Origin: Bradyrhizobium lablabi
GTDB taxonomy: Bacteria; Pseudomonadota; Alphaproteobacteria; Rhizobiales; Xanthobacteraceae
Length of the DNA stretch: 64,000 nt
Direction of reading: 5' to 3'
NCBI RefSeq assembly: GCF_018129385.1
Contig: NZ_JAFCLN010000003.1
Location: 401,501-465,500 of the forward strand
The translations under genes and the position numbers were made by a program. The notes under the pieces were generated by a model. That model was not told where the DNA came from, did not search any database, and saw nothing but the letters and a program-made list of their open reading frames with translations. Shown here piece after piece: positions 51,676 through 59,608 of this stretch (its first letter is position 1; each line of letters begins with the position of its first letter).

Positions 51676-51866
51676 GCGGCTTCCTTTTCACATGGCCAGG
51701 CGAACATGATGGCCCCGGCATTGAAATGCAACGGACCGGCGAGAGTTGCACCCAGCCGCCGCAAATTCATGTGCGCCGGGTGCATTTTTGGTGCACGCTT
51801 ATGCAGTGAAAAGGCCTGCCCATCCTGCGGCGGGGAGGAGGCTTCGGCGAGTTCACCCACATTGCC

Positions 51867-52244
51867 TCACGCGAATTGCGCAAGGCCGTGGCCGACCGAC
51901 CAGTTCTCCTTCGCGGACTCCAGAATGTTCACGAAAACATCCTCCGGCCGGATGCCGGGGTTTTGGCCGAGCAGTTCTGCGGTCCGCCGGAACAGCGCCT
52001 TCTTCTGTTCGGCGGTGCGGGTGTTGAACACGGTGATCTGGATGTAAACGACATCCTCACTCCGATTGACGCCATAACCCGCGCCATAGCGGAAGTTCGC
52101 CGCGTCGTGCTCCGTGATGGTCATGAACTGGTCGTCCTCGGGCACGTTCAGCGCATCGCGCATGGCGCGGTAAAGGCTGTCAAAGATCGCCTGCCGGTAG
52201 GCGTTTGGCTTGCCCGCGCGCATCGAGACGTGAATGAGCGGCAT
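51867..52244 (-). CDS. tautomerase family protein
   Basis: A 125-residue protein of the 4-oxalocrotonate tautomerase/MIF superfamily in its longer form. Translation from 52244 puts Pro directly after the initiator Met (MPLIHVSM), the catalytic N-terminal proline of tautomerases once Met is removed. Later segments NRSEDVVYIQITVFNTRTAEQKKALFRRTAELL and PGIRPEDVFVNILES fit the family. AGAAGGGAT precedes the ATG. It is divergent from the TetR gene and is the likely target of that regulator. Confidence 0.9.
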   Translation of the reverse strand: MPLIHVSMRAGKPNAYRQAIFDSLYRAMRDALNVPEDDQFMTITEHDAANFRYGAGYGVNRSEDVVYIQITVFNTRTAEQKKALFRRTAELLGQNPGIRPEDVFVNILESAKENWSVGHGLAQFA

Positions 52245-52335
52245 CGCAAAATCCCTTCTGAAACGATCGCGCCTGCGCGCGCCCGGCCGGCGTCTGCCCC
52301 ACCTCATTGACGAAATGGACCACCGGCCTTAGTTT

Positions 52336-52383
52336 TTGACACGATGTCCAGAAATCATGCCCATGTTCTTGACGCGATGTCAA
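52336..52383. promoter_or_regulatory. two operator-like boxes between tautomerase and TetR genes
   Basis: TTGACACGATGTC (52336-52348) and TTGACGCGATGTCAA (52369-52383) share 12 of 13 bases and each is a palindrome about CGA (GACA/TGTC in the first, TTGAC/GTCAA in the second). Their starts are 33 bp apart, about three helical turns. Placed in the divergent gap, they are the most probable TetR binding sites. Confidence 0.6.
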
Positions 52384-52444
52384 ATACTTTTCCGCTCGCA
52401 TTGAAGGGCCGAGTCGCACCTGATCCCTGCGTAGGAGGAGAAAC

Positions 52445-53071
52445 ATGAGGCCGCGCGAGTTTGAACACGACGAAGTTCTGCGCATCGCCTTCGAGCAATT
52501 CTGGCGCAAGGGCGTGCGCGGCACGTCGCTGTCAGACATCGCGCGCGATGCCGGCGTCCAGCGCGGCAGTCTCTACAACGCGTTCGGCAGCAAAGAAGCG
52601 CTGTTCCTGACCGCCTATGAGCGCTACGCGAGCGAGTATCTCACCTCTGTTCAGACGGCGCTCGCCTCCGGCACGTTGCGCGCGCGCCTCACGGCCTTCT
52701 TCGATCTGGTCATCACAAACTTCCGCGCCGGCTCCCCGCCCCGCGGCTGCCCGACCACGCGTGGACTGATGGAACTGGCGCTGGGCGAAGGCGAAGGTCT
52801 GGATGACGACGCGCGAAAGGCTTTCGCGGATCTGGTGGCGCGGATCACCGCGCTGCTTCAGGAGGCATTGGCAGAAGGCGCGAAGCGAGGCGAGTTCACC
52901 GGAGACCCGGAAGCCGCAGCATTGCACATTGCCACCGTCACGCGCGGCCTGGCCGTGCTCGAACGCGCCTTTGGCGATGAGGCCCAGCTTCGGAAGATCG
53001 CCGCCCACGCGGTCGATCTCGTGCTCGGCAAGGACGAACGCCGGAGCGGTCATACGGCTGGGGTCGGGTAA
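52445..53071 (+). CDS. TetR/AcrR-family transcriptional regulator
   Basis: A 208-residue repressor-type protein. The HTH spans residues about 26-54 (GTSLSDIARDAGVQRGSLYNAFGSKEALF). The ligand domain contains the GCPTTRGLMELALGE segment with one Cys that is typical of the AcuR/NemR-like and CPxx-containing TetR groups reacting to electrophiles or quinones. AGGAGG precedes the ATG. It lies opposite the tautomerase gene with two palindromic boxes between them, so it likely represses both itself and the tautomerase. Confidence 0.92.
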   Translation: MRPREFEHDEVLRIAFEQFWRKGVRGTSLSDIARDAGVQRGSLYNAFGSKEALFLTAYERYASEYLTSVQTALASGTLRARLTAFFDLVITNFRAGSPPRGCPTTRGLMELALGEGEGLDDDARKAFADLVARITALLQEALAEGAKRGEFTGDPEAAALHIATVTRGLAVLERAFGDEAQLRKIAAHAVDLVLGKDERRSGHTAGVG

Positions 53072-53111
53072 CTTCCGCTCCAGACGCCGATGCAAGCCTA
53101 CGAGTGCCCCA

Positions 53112-53894
53112 TCACCATTTCTCGATCCACGGCCGCAGCACCACTTCGAACGCCCATGTCGACCGATGCTGGCGGTGCAATTGAAGATAGGTCACGGCGA
53201 TATGGTCGGGGTCGGCCATGTTGTCGTCGACTGTTGTTCCCGCCCGCCGGTGCGCGCGGATACCATCCTCCTGCGTCCAGCCGATCGCAGCGTCGATCGG
53301 CTCGTTCGCCACATGGATGCCCTGCGGCATCAGCTCGCGGGCCATGCTCTGCGCAAGTCCGGACTTCGCATGACAGGCCATGGCGAAGGCGCCGCTCGAC
53401 GGGAAGCCCTTGAGCGCAGCGCTGGCGTTGGTGAAGATGATCGTTCCTCTCGCACCGTTGGCGCTGGGTTCGTTTCCAAGCATCAGCCGCGCGGCCTGCT
53501 GACCGACCAGAAATGCGCTGAACGCCGCGTTTCGGATGGTTTCGAACACCATGCCCGGCTCCGCTTCGACGATGGTCTTGCGGAAAATGCCGGCAACCCG
53601 GCCATCGATATTATGCACGACAAGGCGCGGCGTCCCGATGTCGCGAACGACGTTATCGAACAACTGCGCGACGAGAACGGGATCGCTGGCATCGCAGGCA
53701 TACCGGCGCACGCCATGCATCTTCTCAAGGGATTCGAGCACCGCCTTGTCGGGATTCCTGGCTGCCACAGCCACGCGCATGCCGCTTTCCGCAAACAGCC
53801 TGGCGCAACTCGCACTGATGCCAGGACCGCCACCGACGATAAGTGCAACGTCTTCGACTAAAGGCTTTTTGCCGCGCTCGCCGGATTGAGTCAT
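53112..53894 (-). CDS. SDR-like protein lacking the catalytic Tyr (1)
   Basis: A 260-residue protein with an SDR Rossmann fold: ALIVGGGPGISASCARLFAESG gives the Gly motif, and RNPDKAV and the CDASD segment follow the SDR plan. The active-site helix has K177 (CHAK) but Ala173 where Tyr should be, so usual SDR chemistry is not expected. Where NAG normally occurs it has HNIDG. The C-terminus ends with FEVVLRPWIEKW, closely resembling the end of the divergent gene at 54070. A structural, regulatory or unusual NADPH-dependent role is possible. Confidence 0.82.
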   Translation of the reverse strand: MTQSGERGKKPLVEDVALIVGGGPGISASCARLFAESGMRVAVAARNPDKAVLESLEKMHGVRRYACDASDPVLVAQLFDNVVRDIGTPRLVVHNIDGRVAGIFRKTIVEAEPGMVFETIRNAAFSAFLVGQQAARLMLGNEPSANGARGTIIFTNASAALKGFPSSGAFAMACHAKSGLAQSMARELMPQGIHVANEPIDAAIGWTQEDGIRAHRRAGTTVDDNMADPDHIAVTYLQLHRQHRSTWAFEVVLRPWIEKW

Positions 53895-53932
53895 GCGCCT
53901 TGCCCTGATGATGACCGTGACTATTGTGTTAG

Positions 53933-53946
53933 ATGATGATCGTCAT
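53933..53946. promoter_or_regulatory. palindrome between the two divergent SDR-like genes
   Basis: ATGATGATCGTCAT is a 14-bp palindrome centred on GATC with a single mismatched pair, in an AT-rich patch of a 175-bp divergent gap. It could be an operator shared by both SDR-like genes; it does not match the TetR boxes at 52336-52383. Confidence 0.4.
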
Positions 53947-54069
53947 TATAAGAAGTCAAGACCCACCGCCACGAAGACGCCGAACGGTTGATCGCGCAGA
54001 TGCGACCGGATGCGGCCACCTTGACTTCAATGCCGAGGCCTCCGTTCCGGAAAACCTGAGGAGACCGCA

Positions 54070-54771
54070 ATGGCCGAACCGGTGTGTGTCATAAGCGGCG
54101 TTGGTCCCGGAACGGGAACGGCGCTCGTGCGCCGTTTCGCTGCGGGCGGCTATCGCATTGCCATGCTGGCACGAAACGCCGGGCGGCTGAGCGATCTCGC
54201 GAAACAAGTGCCCTCGGCGAAGGCCTATGTCTGTGACGTGGCGGATCAGTCCCAGGTCGATGCGGCGATGGATCTGGTGGAGCGCGAGATGGGCGCCCCG
54301 AACGCCTTGATCCATAATGCCGTGGGCGGCGGCTGGGGAACGTTCATGGAAATCGACCCGGCCATGCTCAACCGCAACTTCCAGGTCAACACCATGGGCC
54401 TGCTCTATCTCGCACGCCGTGTGGCGCCGGCGATGGTCGGCGCCGGGCAAGGCGCTATCATCGTCACGGGTAACACATCGGCGCAGCGCGGCCGTGCGAA
54501 CTTCGCCGGCTTCGCCCCGACAAAGGCCGCGCAGCGCATCCTCGCGGAGGCGATGGCGCGCGATCTCGGACCGAAGGGCGTGCATGTCGCCTATATCGTC
54601 ATTGATGCCGTGATCGACGTGCCGTGGGCACGGGAGCGATTCAAGCAAAAGCCCGACGACTTCTTCATCACGCCTGCCGCCATCGCCGACGAAGCATGGC
54701 ACGTCGCCAGCCAGCCCCGTTCGGCATGGTCATTCAATGTCGAGATCAGGCCATACGCCGAGACGTGGTAG
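54070..54771 (+). CDS. SDR-like protein lacking the catalytic Tyr (2)
   Basis: A 233-residue SDR-fold protein. SGVGPGTGTALVRRFAAGG is the nucleotide motif and RNAGRL suggests NADP preference. K152 (PTK) is kept, but Phe148 replaces the catalytic Tyr; HNAVGG and VTGNTSA occupy the usual NAG and Ser positions. The C-terminal FNVEIRPYAETW matches the pattern of the divergent partner. It has GAGGAG before the ATG. The pair may form a hetero-oligomer or bind cofactor without the classic proton relay. Confidence 0.84.
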   Translation: MAEPVCVISGVGPGTGTALVRRFAAGGYRIAMLARNAGRLSDLAKQVPSAKAYVCDVADQSQVDAAMDLVEREMGAPNALIHNAVGGGWGTFMEIDPAMLNRNFQVNTMGLLYLARRVAPAMVGAGQGAIIVTGNTSAQRGRANFAGFAPTKAAQRILAEAMARDLGPKGVHVAYIVIDAVIDVPWARERFKQKPDDFFITPAAIADEAWHVASQPRSAWSFNVEIRPYAETW

Positions 54772-54858
54772 CGCGGGCGTCAACAGCAGCAGCGCGCTGT
54801 GAATGTGCGCTGAGCGGCATCAACCACCGACGAGACGGCCATCCTCGGATGGCGTCGT

Positions 54859-56547
54859 TCAAAACTTCGCCTCCGCCGTGGCCGGTATTCGAATGGCGGC
54901 CGTGGACTGCGGTTTGGACAAGTGCCGCTTCAGCCGGGAAATCTTTTGCTCGGACCAGTCGCGGACATCAGTCACCTCTATCCATGCATCAATGTAGTGC
55001 GCCGGGGCGTAGACATGGCCGTGGCCGATCGGTGCTTCCAGCGCCATGAACATGTCCAGCGCCAGTTGAAGGAAGGTGACGACGGGATACCACCGCAATT
55101 GCGGCGACACATCCGGGCCGCGCGGGGGCAGCATCCAGTCCGGTTCACGGTAGAAGCTGCGATGGTCGAAAAAGGTCACCGGATCGCTTGCATATTGCAG
55201 GTAGACGATCCGGATCGGTCCCCATGCGGCATTCAGAACCGGGGCGGCAGCGTCACCGTGCTGATTCATGAACCGTACAAAAGATCCGTCCCGGAAGCGG
55301 GGGAGCCAGGCGGGCGATCCGGGAGTCCGGTTGTCGGTGAGAAAGCGCCAGAGCCTGCTCGAGTGAGGCGGCCCGCTCCAGAGCACGCCGGCGAATGGGT
55401 CGCCAAGCACTTCGATCAGGTCCGTCGACATTTCGGAGTATTTCGCGCCAAGGCTGAGGCCGTGCAAATAGAGTTTCGGCCGGCCGGCTCTGGGAAGAGT
55501 GGTCCAGTATGCGTAGATCTCCTTGAAGAGGGCCCGCGCGGCGTCCGCGCCGTAGTCCGCTCCCACCAGCAGGTACAGCCAACTCCCGAGATAGGAATAC
55601 TGTAGCGCCACGCTCGCGACGTTGCCGTGGTGCAGATATTCGAGGCTATTCAGTGCTGCCGGGTCGACCCACCCGGTGCCGGTTGGTGTGATCACGACAA
55701 GCACGGGGCGTTCGAACCCTCCGGTCCGCTTCAATTCTTCCAGCGCGAGCCTGGCGCGCGCTTCCACCGTGTCTTCGGATCGCAGCCCGACATAGACGCG
55801 AACAGGCTCGAACGACGCCTGGCCCGAAAACGCGCCGATATCCTCGCGGGTCGGTCCCGAGGAGATGAACTCCCGCCCCGCCCGGCCGAGCTCTTGCCAA
55901 GCCAGCAGGGAAGCGCCGCTGCCGGTCTTCAGAGGATCCGAAGGCGGCGGCGTCTCCGGTTCGATCAGCTCGTCCAATTGCTGGTAGGACGCGTCCGCGA
56001 TGCGCAGCACGACCCGAAAGAGGACGCCATCGATGATCGACCAGAACAGCGCAACCGCCGCGACGACGCCGACGACGTTGGACACCCGCCTTGGCAGAAA
56101 CCGGCTAACTCTCATCCCCACGAAGCGCAGCGTCAGCTCGAACAGCCGCGCGAGCGCCACCGCGATGGCGAAAATCGCCAATGCGATCATCGTGACCCGA
56201 AGCGGGTATGCCGTGTCCACGGCCTCGAGTTGCATCAGTTCCCGGATCGAATTCTGCCATGGCGCCGCCGACCATAAGGAAACGACCGCGACGAGCGCGC
56301 AGCCCGCCGCGGCAGCAAGCCTGGCGACGTGCAGTATGCGGCCACTGGGCTGCGGCAGCTCCATATAGGTCCAGATCCACTGGCCGAAGACGCCGATGCC
56401 GTATCCGGCCGCGATCGCACATCCCGAGACCACGCCTTGCGTGAGATAGGTCCGCGGCAACAGCGTTGGTGTCAGGGAGGCGGCATAAAACAGCGCCCCA
56501 AGCAAAAGGCCGCCGATCGAGAATGAACGCCACAGCTCTTTGCGCAT
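54859..56547 (-). CDS. membrane-anchored alpha/beta-hydrolase family protein (Abhydrolase_9 type)
   Basis: A 562-residue protein. Residues 1-180 hold four to five membrane helices (FSIGGLLLGALFYAASLTPTLLPRTYLTQGVVSGCAIAAGYGIG is the first pair), then a large soluble alpha/beta-hydrolase domain with nucleophile elbow YLHGLSLGAKYSE (G-L-S-L-G). Similar two-part proteins are known in actinobacteria and proteobacteria and may act on lipids or mycolate-like esters; the true substrate is unknown. It sits at the edge of the accessory-looking cluster and convergent to the SDR-like gene. Confidence 0.85.
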   Translation of the reverse strand: MRKELWRSFSIGGLLLGALFYAASLTPTLLPRTYLTQGVVSGCAIAAGYGIGVFGQWIWTYMELPQPSGRILHVARLAAAAGCALVAVVSLWSAAPWQNSIRELMQLEAVDTAYPLRVTMIALAIFAIAVALARLFELTLRFVGMRVSRFLPRRVSNVVGVVAAVALFWSIIDGVLFRVVLRIADASYQQLDELIEPETPPPSDPLKTGSGASLLAWQELGRAGREFISSGPTREDIGAFSGQASFEPVRVYVGLRSEDTVEARARLALEELKRTGGFERPVLVVITPTGTGWVDPAALNSLEYLHHGNVASVALQYSYLGSWLYLLVGADYGADAARALFKEIYAYWTTLPRAGRPKLYLHGLSLGAKYSEMSTDLIEVLGDPFAGVLWSGPPHSSRLWRFLTDNRTPGSPAWLPRFRDGSFVRFMNQHGDAAAPVLNAAWGPIRIVYLQYASDPVTFFDHRSFYREPDWMLPPRGPDVSPQLRWYPVVTFLQLALDMFMALEAPIGHGHVYAPAHYIDAWIEVTDVRDWSEQKISRLKRHLSKPQSTAAIRIPATAEAKF

Positions 56548-56762
56548 ATGTCCGCACCCGGATGAGCGGCCTGGTCCGGCCAGCTTATCGTGCTGCTCGA
56601 CCGGCGGAACCGGGAGCGACCGGGCACGAGATCATGACTGTCATCGGCCCAAACGTCAAAAAGGAGTCACGCGCTCCGCCCGCGCCGCGCGATCGACAGT
56701 AGGTGGCTTCGTAAAAAACGCGGGATCGACGGCCAAGTAACTGAAAGTGAAGGATGCGGAAG

Positions 56763-56838
56763 TGGTGCCCAGGTGCGGGATCGAACCACCGACACTGCGA
56801 TTTTCAGTCGCACGCTCTACCAACCGAGCTACCTCGGC
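56763..56838 (-). tRNA. degenerate tRNA-Phe (GAA) copy
   Basis: A 76-nt tRNA-like sequence with anticodon GAA and encoded CCA. Compared with the intact copy at 57926-58001 it differs at four sites: position 4 (G for C, breaking the acceptor pair with G69), 14 (G for the conserved A), 26, and 65 (A for C, breaking the T-stem pair with G49). It is probably a non-functional or poorly functional duplicate. The immediate flanks (GCGGCAT before, GCATCCTT after) are shared with the intact copy. Confidence 0.8.
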
Positions 56839-56904
56839 ATGCCGCTGCCTGCTACGTTAGCTTGCGGCAAATACTGGCAAGTTTTTCACTGAAAGCGAAT
56901 TAAC

Positions 56905-57873
56905 ATGAACCATCGCCGTCAGATTCTCGCTGCGCTCGGTGCAACAGCGGCTCTGCTTCCTTTTCGGACGTTCGCCCAAACTCCTGCGAAGGTCACACGC
57001 TTCGGAATCCTGATGTTCAACTCGCCGCAACTCGACCCGGTCAAACCTTTACTCGAAGGTCTGCAAGAATTTGGCTATGTCGACGGCAAGAACATGGCTG
57101 TTGAATACCGCTATGCCGAAGGAAAGCCCGAACGGCTTCCTGCCCTTGCTGCGGAGTTGGCACAACTCAATCCGGACGTCATCTTTGCTTTCGGCGGCGA
57201 CGTGGCGCCGCACATGAAAAGAGCCACTTCTTCGATTCCGATTGTGGTCCTGGTCAGCAACGATCCGGTGCAGGCCGGCCTGGTCGCAAGTGTTGCACGC
57301 CCTGGCGGGAACGTTACCGGAATTACGCTGATCTATGACGAGCTCGCGGGCAAAGTAGTCGAGCTGGTCAAGGAAGCCGCACCAGGCATCTCGCGCGTCG
57401 CAGTGCTGTGGAATCCGGATCACGCCGATCCCGAATACCGCGAAACCCAGCGCGCCGCGACGGCGCTTGGGATTAAGCTGCAATCGCTGGCGGTGCGCCA
57501 GCCCGGCGACTTTGACGCTGCATTCGAGGCTGCGATCAGCGAACGTGCGGAAGCGCTCATCACGGTTTCAAGCCGGCTGCTGTTGCAGCGAAGGAAAATG
57601 ATTGCCGAGTTTGGAACAAAAAACCGGATCCTCATGGCAGGCAGTTGGGGAGACTGGGAGGGAATGGCGCTGACCTACGGCCCTAACCAGGCGGTCGCTG
57701 CGCGTCGTCTCGCCTATTACGTCGACAAAATCCTGAAAGGCGCCCGCCCCGCCGACCTGCCCATGGAGCGGCCAACGCGATTCGAACTGGTTCTCAACCA
57801 GAAGGTGGCCGCTGCCCTCGGTATCAAATTCCCGCCTTCGCTCCTGGCGCGGGCAGATGAAATAATCGGCTAG
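56905..57873 (+). CDS. ABC transporter substrate-binding protein (ABC_sub_bind/DUF534-like type)
   Basis: A 322-residue periplasmic protein with a Tat-like/Sec signal (RRQILAALGATAALLPFRTFAQ) and the sequence plan of the ABC_sub_bind family: RFGILMFNSPQLDPVKPLLEGLQEFGYVDGKNMAVEYRYAEGKPERLPALAAELAQLNPDVIFAFGGD. Such genes are very abundant as orphans in bradyrhizobia. It is flanked by two direct tRNA-Phe copies and is less GC-rich than its neighbours. No permease or ATPase lies beside it; the ligand is unknown. Confidence 0.87.
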   Translation: MNHRRQILAALGATAALLPFRTFAQTPAKVTRFGILMFNSPQLDPVKPLLEGLQEFGYVDGKNMAVEYRYAEGKPERLPALAAELAQLNPDVIFAFGGDVAPHMKRATSSIPIVVLVSNDPVQAGLVASVARPGGNVTGITLIYDELAGKVVELVKEAAPGISRVAVLWNPDHADPEYRETQRAATALGIKLQSLAVRQPGDFDAAFEAAISERAEALITVSSRLLLQRRKMIAEFGTKNRILMAGSWGDWEGMALTYGPNQAVAARRLAYYVDKILKGARPADLPMERPTRFELVLNQKVAAALGIKFPPSLLARADEIIG

Positions 57874-57925
57874 TCCAGAGCAGCGTCTGCAACCGCGTCT
57901 GCTGGTGCGCAGCAAAGGATGCAAA

Positions 57926-58001
57926 TGGTGCCCAGGGGCGGGATCGAACCACCGACACTGCGATTTTCAGTCGCATGCTCTACCAACTGAGCTACCTGGG
58001 C
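57926..58001 (-). tRNA. tRNA-Phe (GAA)
   Basis: A 76-nt tRNA with perfect acceptor stem (GCCCAGG with CCTGGGC), D arm, anticodon stem TGCGA-CTGAAAA-TCGCA, T arm GGTGG-TTCGATC-CCGCC (one G-T) and encoded CCA. Anticodon GAA. It is transcribed toward the degenerate copy 1.16 kb away. Confidence 0.95.
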
Positions 58002-58179
58002 ATGCCGCGAGCCCAAAGGCAGACGCGAGCGGGCGGTTTATAGTGAGGTCGGATCGTCCTGTCTACCCATCCCGCAAACCTTCGGAAGCCGCGAAACGCC
58101 GCAGAATCAGTAAGTTGGGGATGGCGCAGGCAGGCGGGCCGCAAAAATCGCGCCGTCCCGCGAAAACTTTGGGCCGGCC

Positions 58180-59160
58180 TCAATTCTCCAGCTTGATCCT
58201 GGCCTCTGATATCACCGGGCCCCATTTGGCGATCTCGGACTGGAGGAACGCGGCGAGCTCCGCAGGGGTCGAGCCTTTTGGCACGGCGCCGAGCTCCTCG
58301 AAGCGCGATTTCACCGCCGGGAAAACCAGCGCGGCATTGGTGTCGGCATTGAGCTTGGCAATCACCTCCGGCGGCGTCTTGACCGGCACGAAGAAGCCGA
58401 ACCAGGAGAACACGTCGAAGCCGGGAACCGTCTCGGCGATCGTCGGCATGTCGGGCACGATGGCAACCCGCTCCGTGGTGGAGACGGCGAGCCCGCGCAG
58501 ATGATTGGCGCGCACATGCGCGATGATCGAGGGCACGTTGTCGAAGATGACGTCGACACGGCCGGGAATCAGGTCGTTGATCGCGGGCGCGCCGCCGCGA
58601 TAGGGCACGTGTGTCATCTCCACCCTGGCCAGCCGCTTGAACAGCTCGCCGGACAGATGCAGCGTGGTGCCGTTGCCGGATGAGGCATATGTCACCTTGC
58701 CCCGGTTCGCGTTGCAGAAGGCGATGAACTCCTTCACCGATTTTGCCGGCGAGGTGTTCGGCACGCACATCATGTTGGGCTGGGTGATCAGCCGCGTCAC
58801 CGGCGCAAAATCGCCGACGGGATCGTAGGTCAGCGAGGGATAGAGGAACTTGTTGGTCGCCATGCCCGGGCCGACGATGAAAATCGTGTATCCGTCGGGA
58901 TCGGATTTGGCGACGAGGTCGGCCGCGATATTGCCGCCGGCGCCGCCCTTGTTCTCCACTACGACGGTCTGGCCCCAGACGTCCTGAAGGCGGTTGCCGA
59001 TCAGGCGCGCGGTGATGTCGGTCGAGCCGCCGGGCGTGAACGGCACGACGATCCGCACCGGCTTTGCCGGCCAGTCCACGCCGGCGGCGCGGGCGGCGCG
59101 AACGAAAGGGGCGGCGATGGCAGTCGCACCGAGGCCAACGAAGCGGCGGCGATTGAGCAT
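58180..59160 (-). CDS. Bug-family substrate-binding protein 3
   Basis: A 326-residue periplasmic binding protein with short signal (RRRFVGLGATAIAAPFVRAARAAG) and Bug motifs VRIVVPFTPGGSTDITARLIGNRLQ, NKGGAGGNIAADLVAKSDPDGYTIF and HVPYRGGAPAINDLIPGRVDVIF. AGGAGGAG precedes the ATG. It is the third Bug gene in the window without TctA/TctB partners. The NMMCVPNTSPAKSVKEFIAFCNANRGKVTYASSGNGTTLHL segment is typical of the family. The ligand is unknown. Confidence 0.9.
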   Translation of the reverse strand: MLNRRRFVGLGATAIAAPFVRAARAAGVDWPAKPVRIVVPFTPGGSTDITARLIGNRLQDVWGQTVVVENKGGAGGNIAADLVAKSDPDGYTIFIVGPGMATNKFLYPSLTYDPVGDFAPVTRLITQPNMMCVPNTSPAKSVKEFIAFCNANRGKVTYASSGNGTTLHLSGELFKRLARVEMTHVPYRGGAPAINDLIPGRVDVIFDNVPSIIAHVRANHLRGLAVSTTERVAIVPDMPTIAETVPGFDVFSWFGFFVPVKTPPEVIAKLNADTNAALVFPAVKSRFEELGAVPKGSTPAELAAFLQSEIAKWGPVISEARIKLEN

Positions 59161-59262
59161 GGACGCACTCCTCCTGAAGCGACCGCCCGATTGCTGCGGG
59201 TCTTGTTGTTGTGCGCAAGCGTGGCGAAGGAGTGCGGCAAATCAATGCCGCGCAGCCCTACC

Positions 59263-59400
59263 TGTCGTCACTCGCCAACGGTCGCGCGAATGCGCGCCCG
59301 CTGACAGGCTCCGGCGGGTGACCCAGTATTCCAGAGACGTCAGTGATCGAACCGAGAAGCCTCGGCGTACTGGATGCCCCGCCTTCGCGGGGCATGACGG
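59263..59400. repeat. intergenic repeat, family D copy 2, inverted
   Basis: Contains GGTGACCCAGTATTCCAGAG, ACGTCAGTGATCGAACCGAG, GCGTACTGGATGCC and CGCCTTCGCGGGGCATGACGG, the complement of the copy at 14974-15074. It lies between yacG and the Bug gene. Confidence 0.82.
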
Positions 59401-59407
59401 CTGGTGG

Positions 59408-59608
59408 CTACTCCTCGTCTTCGTCCGTCTGGTTACGGCCGGGGATGGCGTAGGAGCCGGAGAGCCAGCGGTTGAGGTCGACGTCGCGGCAGCGCTCGGA
59501 GCAGAACGGCTTTGAAGCTTCAACCGCCGGCTTGCCGCAGATCGGGCAAGACTTCGCCTTCGAGGCCTTGCCCTTCGAGGCGCCGTTCGCTTTCGGCTCA
59601 GCCGGCAT
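59408..59608 (-). CDS. yacG: DNA gyrase inhibitor YacG
   Basis: A 66-residue zinc-finger protein that binds GyrB and blocks DNA binding by gyrase. The four zinc Cys are C21, C24 (CPIC), C36 and C40 (CSERC), followed by [16 protein letters not shown], the family signature, and an acidic end. The first 19 residues are basic. Its start overlaps the end of maf by 11 nt, so the two are translationally coupled. Confidence 0.93.
   Translation of the reverse strand: MPAEPKANGASKGKASKAKSCPICGKPAVEASKPFCSERCRDVDLNRWLSGSYAIPGRNQTDEDEE

Noticed and set aside
51559..52047. Plus-strand open frame between LysE and tautomerase genes
   Set aside because: Spans both antisense gene ends, Arg/Ser/Cys-rich and without ribosome site.
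56763..58001. Genomic island bounded by tRNA-Phe with integrase
   Set aside because: The enclosed DNA holds one binding-protein gene and no integrase or mobility gene, so only a duplication or remnant can be claimed.
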